DNA of 16,386 nucleotides from Melioribacteraceae bacterium (lineage in GTDB: Bacteria; Bacteroidota; Ignavibacteria; Ignavibacteriales; Melioribacteraceae), in contig JAQICK010000253.1 in NCBI GenBank assembly GCA_027858595.1, positions 1 to 16,386 of the forward strand, read 5' to 3'. The notes under the pieces are model-generated. The model made no database searches and was not told the origin of the DNA. It saw only the letters and a list, made by a program, of their open reading frames with translations. Shown here piece by piece: positions 14,302-16,386 of the stretch. Position 1 is the stretch's first letter. The number at the start of each line of letters is the position of its first letter. The translations under genes were made by a program, and so were the position numbers.

Positions 14302-15606
14302 ATGAGTAACAAATTGCCATATAAAGTAAAAGATATTTCTCTAGCAGACTGGGGAAGAAAAGAAATAAGATTAGCAGAAGCAGAAATGCCGGGACTAATG
14401 TCTTTAAGAAAAGAGTTTGGAGAAGCTAAACCACTAATGGGTGCTAGAATAGCTGGATGTTTACACATGACAATTCAAACTGCAGTTTTAATTGAAACAT
14501 TAGTTGAACTTGGTGCCGATGTAACTTGGTCATCGTGTAATATATTCTCAACTCAAGACCATGCTGCTGCTGCTATTGCTGCTACTGGAGTTCCAGTTTA
14601 TGCGTGGAAAGGATTGAATGAAGAAGAATTTGATTGGTGTATTGAACAAACAATATTTTTCGGTGAAGATAACAAACCATTAAATTTAATTCTTGATGAT
14701 GGTGGTGATTTAACAAATATGGTTCTTGATAAATATCCAGAAATTGCAAAAGATGTTAAAGGTCTATCTGAGGAAACAACAACTGGAGTTCACAGATTAT
14801 ACGATAGAGTTGAAAAGGGAACACTTCCAATTCCAGCAATAAATGTAAATGACTCTGTAACAAAATCTAAATTTGATAACAAATACGGATGTAGAGAATC
14901 TTTGGTTGATGCATTACGTAGAGCAACAGATTTAATGATGGCTGGTAAAGTTGGACTTGTTGCTGGATACGGTGATGTTGGTAAAGGTTCTGCACAATCA
15001 TTGCGTAGTGCCGGAGTTAGAGTAATTGTTTCTGAGATTGATCCTATTTGTGCACTTCAAGCAGCAATGGAAGGGTTTGAAGTTAAGAGATTTTTAGATG
15101 CAATTCCAGAAGCAGATATAGTTGTTACCACTACCGGAAATAAAGACATTGTAACAGAAGCCGCATTTAGAAAACTAAAAGACAAAGCAGTTGTTTGTAA
15201 CATTGGTCACTTCGATAATGAAATAGACATGGCTTGGTTAAACAAGAACTATGGTCACACAAAAGATACAATTAAACCTCAAGTTGACATGTACACAATT
15301 GATGGAAAAGAAATTATACTTTTGGCAGAGGGAAGACTTGTAAATCTTGGTTGTGCAACTGGACATCCATCGTTTGTAATGTCAAACTCATTTTCAAATC
15401 AAGTACTAGCACAACTAGAACTTTGGTTACATCCAGAAAGATATGAGAACAAAGTTTATATGTTGCCTAAACATCTTGATGAAAAAGTAGCTATGCTACA
15501 TCTTGAAAAAATTGGTGTTGAGTTGGATACTTTAACAGAAGAACAAGCCAAATATATTGGTGTTACTGTTGATGGGCCTTATAAACCAGAGTATTATAGA
15601 TATTAA
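14302..15606 (+). CDS. ahcY: Adenosylhomocysteinase (S-adenosylhomocysteine hydrolase)
   Basis: It hydrolyses S-adenosylhomocysteine reversibly to adenosine and homocysteine with tightly bound NAD, relieving product inhibition of methyltransferases. The 434-aa cytoplasmic enzyme carries the substrate region GCLHMTIQTAVLIETL (52-67, with H55) and SSCNIFSTQDHAAAAIA (77-93). It also has K188 and D192 in SVTKSKFDN, and the NAD loop GYGDVGKG (222-229) followed by the acidic end of the strand in SEIDP. The C-terminus (PYKPEYYRY) holds the conserved Lys and Tyr that reach into the partner subunit's NAD site. It is the ~430-residue form without the extra insert of longer bacterial versions. It follows metK by 215 bp on the same strand, together covering the synthesis and disposal ends of the methyl cycle; a methionine synthase is not in the window. 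Confidence 0.97.
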   Translation: MSNKLPYKVKDISLADWGRKEIRLAEAEMPGLMSLRKEFGEAKPLMGARIAGCLHMTIQTAVLIETLVELGADVTWSSCNIFSTQDHAAAAIAATGVPVYAWKGLNEEEFDWCIEQTIFFGEDNKPLNLILDDGGDLTNMVLDKYPEIAKDVKGLSEETTTGVHRLYDRVEKGTLPIPAINVNDSVTKSKFDNKYGCRESLVDALRRATDLMMAGKVGLVAGYGDVGKGSAQSLRSAGVRVIVSEIDPICALQAAMEGFEVKRFLDAIPEADIVVTTTGNKDIVTEAAFRKLKDKAVVCNIGHFDNEIDMAWLNKNYGHTKDTIKPQVDMYTIDGKEIILLAEGRLVNLGCATGHPSFVMSNSFSNQVLAQLELWLHPERYENKVYMLPKHLDEKVAMLHLEKIGVELDTLTEEQAKYIGVTVDGPYKPEYYRY

Positions 15607-15613
15607 TAATAAT

Positions 15614-15640
15614 TTACCCACGACTTTAAGTCGTGGGTAA
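15614..15640. terminator. Perfect 13-bp palindrome between ahcY and the exonuclease III gene
   Basis: TTACCCACGACTT (15614-15626) and AAGTCGTGGGTAA (15628-15640) pair completely around a single central T. It is by far the most GC-rich spot nearby and sits 7 bases after the ahcY stop and 9 bases before the stop of the facing gene, so it probably ends both transcripts. The ACCCACGACTT...AAGTCGTGGGT shape also resembles REP-type palindromes mobilised by RAYT transposases; no such transposase is in the window. Confidence 0.72.
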
Positions 15641-15649
15641 TACTTGAAG

Positions 15650-16386
15650 CTAAACTTCTATTTCAATTCCAACAGGACAATGATCACTACCCATAACATC
15701 TGGTAATGTAAAAGCATTTTTGATACTCTTTTCCAAACTCTCGGAAATAAAGAAGTAGTCTATCCTCCAGCCAACGTTTCTATCTCTCGCACGAGTAATC
15801 ATATCCCACCAAGTGTAGGTTTCAGGTGATTCGTTAAACATTCTTAAAGTATCAATATATCCATCGGCAAAAAAACCATCCATCCATTCTCGCTCAATTG
15901 GTAAAAATCCAGAGACTTTTGAATTTGGTTTTGGACGGGCTAAATCAATTTCTTTGTGAGCCGTGTTTACATCACCACAAACAATAATGTTTTTACCATT
16001 AGCTTTTTGCTTATTTGCATGCTCTTGAAACGCTTTGTAATAATCCATTTTGTATTGAAGACGTATATCATCACGTTTTCCATTTGGATAGTAAATATTA
16101 TAAAGCACAAAATTGGGATATTCTAAAATCAATGTTCTCCCTTCATCATCAAATTTATCAATTCCCAAACCTGCAGTAACGTTTATAGGTTTTTCTTTAG
16201 TGTAAACAGCAACACCGCTATATCCTTTCTTCACACCCTGAGCAAAATAGGATGTATATTCACCAATATTTAATAAGCTTTCATCAAGTTGCTCACGCCA
16301 TGCTTTTGTTTCTTGAATACAAAATATATCTGGATTATCTTTTGCTAACCATTCGTGCAATCCCTTTTTCGCCATTGCTCTAATTC
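15650..16386 (-). CDS. xth: Exodeoxyribonuclease III / class II AP endonuclease (N-terminus cut by window edge)
   Basis: This Mg2+-dependent nuclease of the exonuclease III family cuts DNA at abasic sites and removes 3' blocking groups in base excision repair. Reading from the right edge, the frame enters as (G)IRA before the Met at 16375, matching the family start ...NVNGIRAMAKKGL; so that Met is internal and about ten residues, including the first active-site Asn, lie outside. Numbered from that Met, E22 (IFCIQETK) binds metal, D135 and N137 (VCGDVNTAH) and D231-H232 (GSDHCPVGIEIE) complete the catalytic set, and WWDMITRARDRNVGWRIDY (189-207) is a further family block. The C-terminus is complete. 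It is convergent with ahcY across a 43-base gap that holds a strong palindrome. Confidence 0.95.
   Translation of the reverse strand, partial: IRAMAKKGLHEWLAKDNPDIFCIQETKAWREQLDESLLNIGEYTSYFAQGVKKGYSGVAVYTKEKPINVTAGLGIDKFDDEGRTLILEYPNFVLYNIYYPNGKRDDIRLQYKMDYYKAFQEHANKQKANGKNIIVCGDVNTAHKEIDLARPKPNSKVSGFLPIEREWMDGFFADGYIDTLRMFNESPETYTWWDMITRARDRNVGWRIDYFFISESLEKSIKNAFTLPDVMGSDHCPVGIEIEV

Noticed and set aside
14172..14468. A 98-codon minus-strand frame across the ahcY start
   Set aside because: Most of it is the complement of conserved ahcY codons and of the low-complexity gap; the peptide has no plausible features.

Overview
This is a low-GC window (well under 40% G+C by eye) from the chromosome of a free-living bacterium, probably of the Bacteroidota/Ignavibacteriota (FCB) side of the tree. 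The taxonomic call is an inference. It rests on the A+T-rich codon use, often weak ribosome binding sites, an exported GH2 enzyme, an M16 peptidase, a DUF4905-like protein, an AMMECR1/Memo pair, and dispersed intergenic palindromes of the GTCATT...AATGAC type. I see no rRNA, tRNA, CRISPR array, transposase, integrase or phage gene. The window reads as ordinary chromosome with a few unusual genes.

Left part (1-6843). A GH2-type glycoside hydrolase cut by the left edge (minus) diverges from an exported two-domain M16 zinc peptidase (plus). The peptidase converges on a MATE efflux transporter (minus). The transporter diverges from the most unusual gene here, at 4841-5806: an exported protein with the LIM / LIM-like / HExxH peptidase layout of the plant growth regulator DA1. 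That gene converges on a Yip1-family membrane protein (minus).

Middle (7018-11862). A tryptophanase gene (tnaA) is preceded and slightly overlapped by a possible 24-codon leader ORF. It is followed by a palindromic repeat. A tight plus-strand cluster comes next: a DUF4905-like protein, AMMECR1-domain protein (amrA), Memo-family protein (amrB) and a serine beta-lactamase-family lipoprotein, with junctions of +6, -8 and 0 bp. The radical SAM partner that usually accompanies amrA and amrB is not present.

Right part (11944-16386). A sugar-phosphate nucleotidyltransferase with a left-handed beta-helix tail is followed 22 bp later by metK. After a 215-bp low-complexity gap comes ahcY. MetK makes S-adenosylmethionine and AhcY removes the S-adenosylhomocysteine left after methylation, so these two form part of the activated-methyl cycle. 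An exonuclease III gene (minus), cut by the right edge, converges on ahcY.

Architecture. All three convergent junctions (3245-3358, 5807-6018, 15607-15649) carry strong inverted repeats. Two of these belong, with a further relative at 8483-8552, to one degenerate palindrome family. Several gene starts had to be moved from the longest possible frame: Yip1 to 6843, tnaA to 7076 and amrB to 9964. For the M16 peptidase a non-canonical ATT start at 494 fits better than the ATG at 512.
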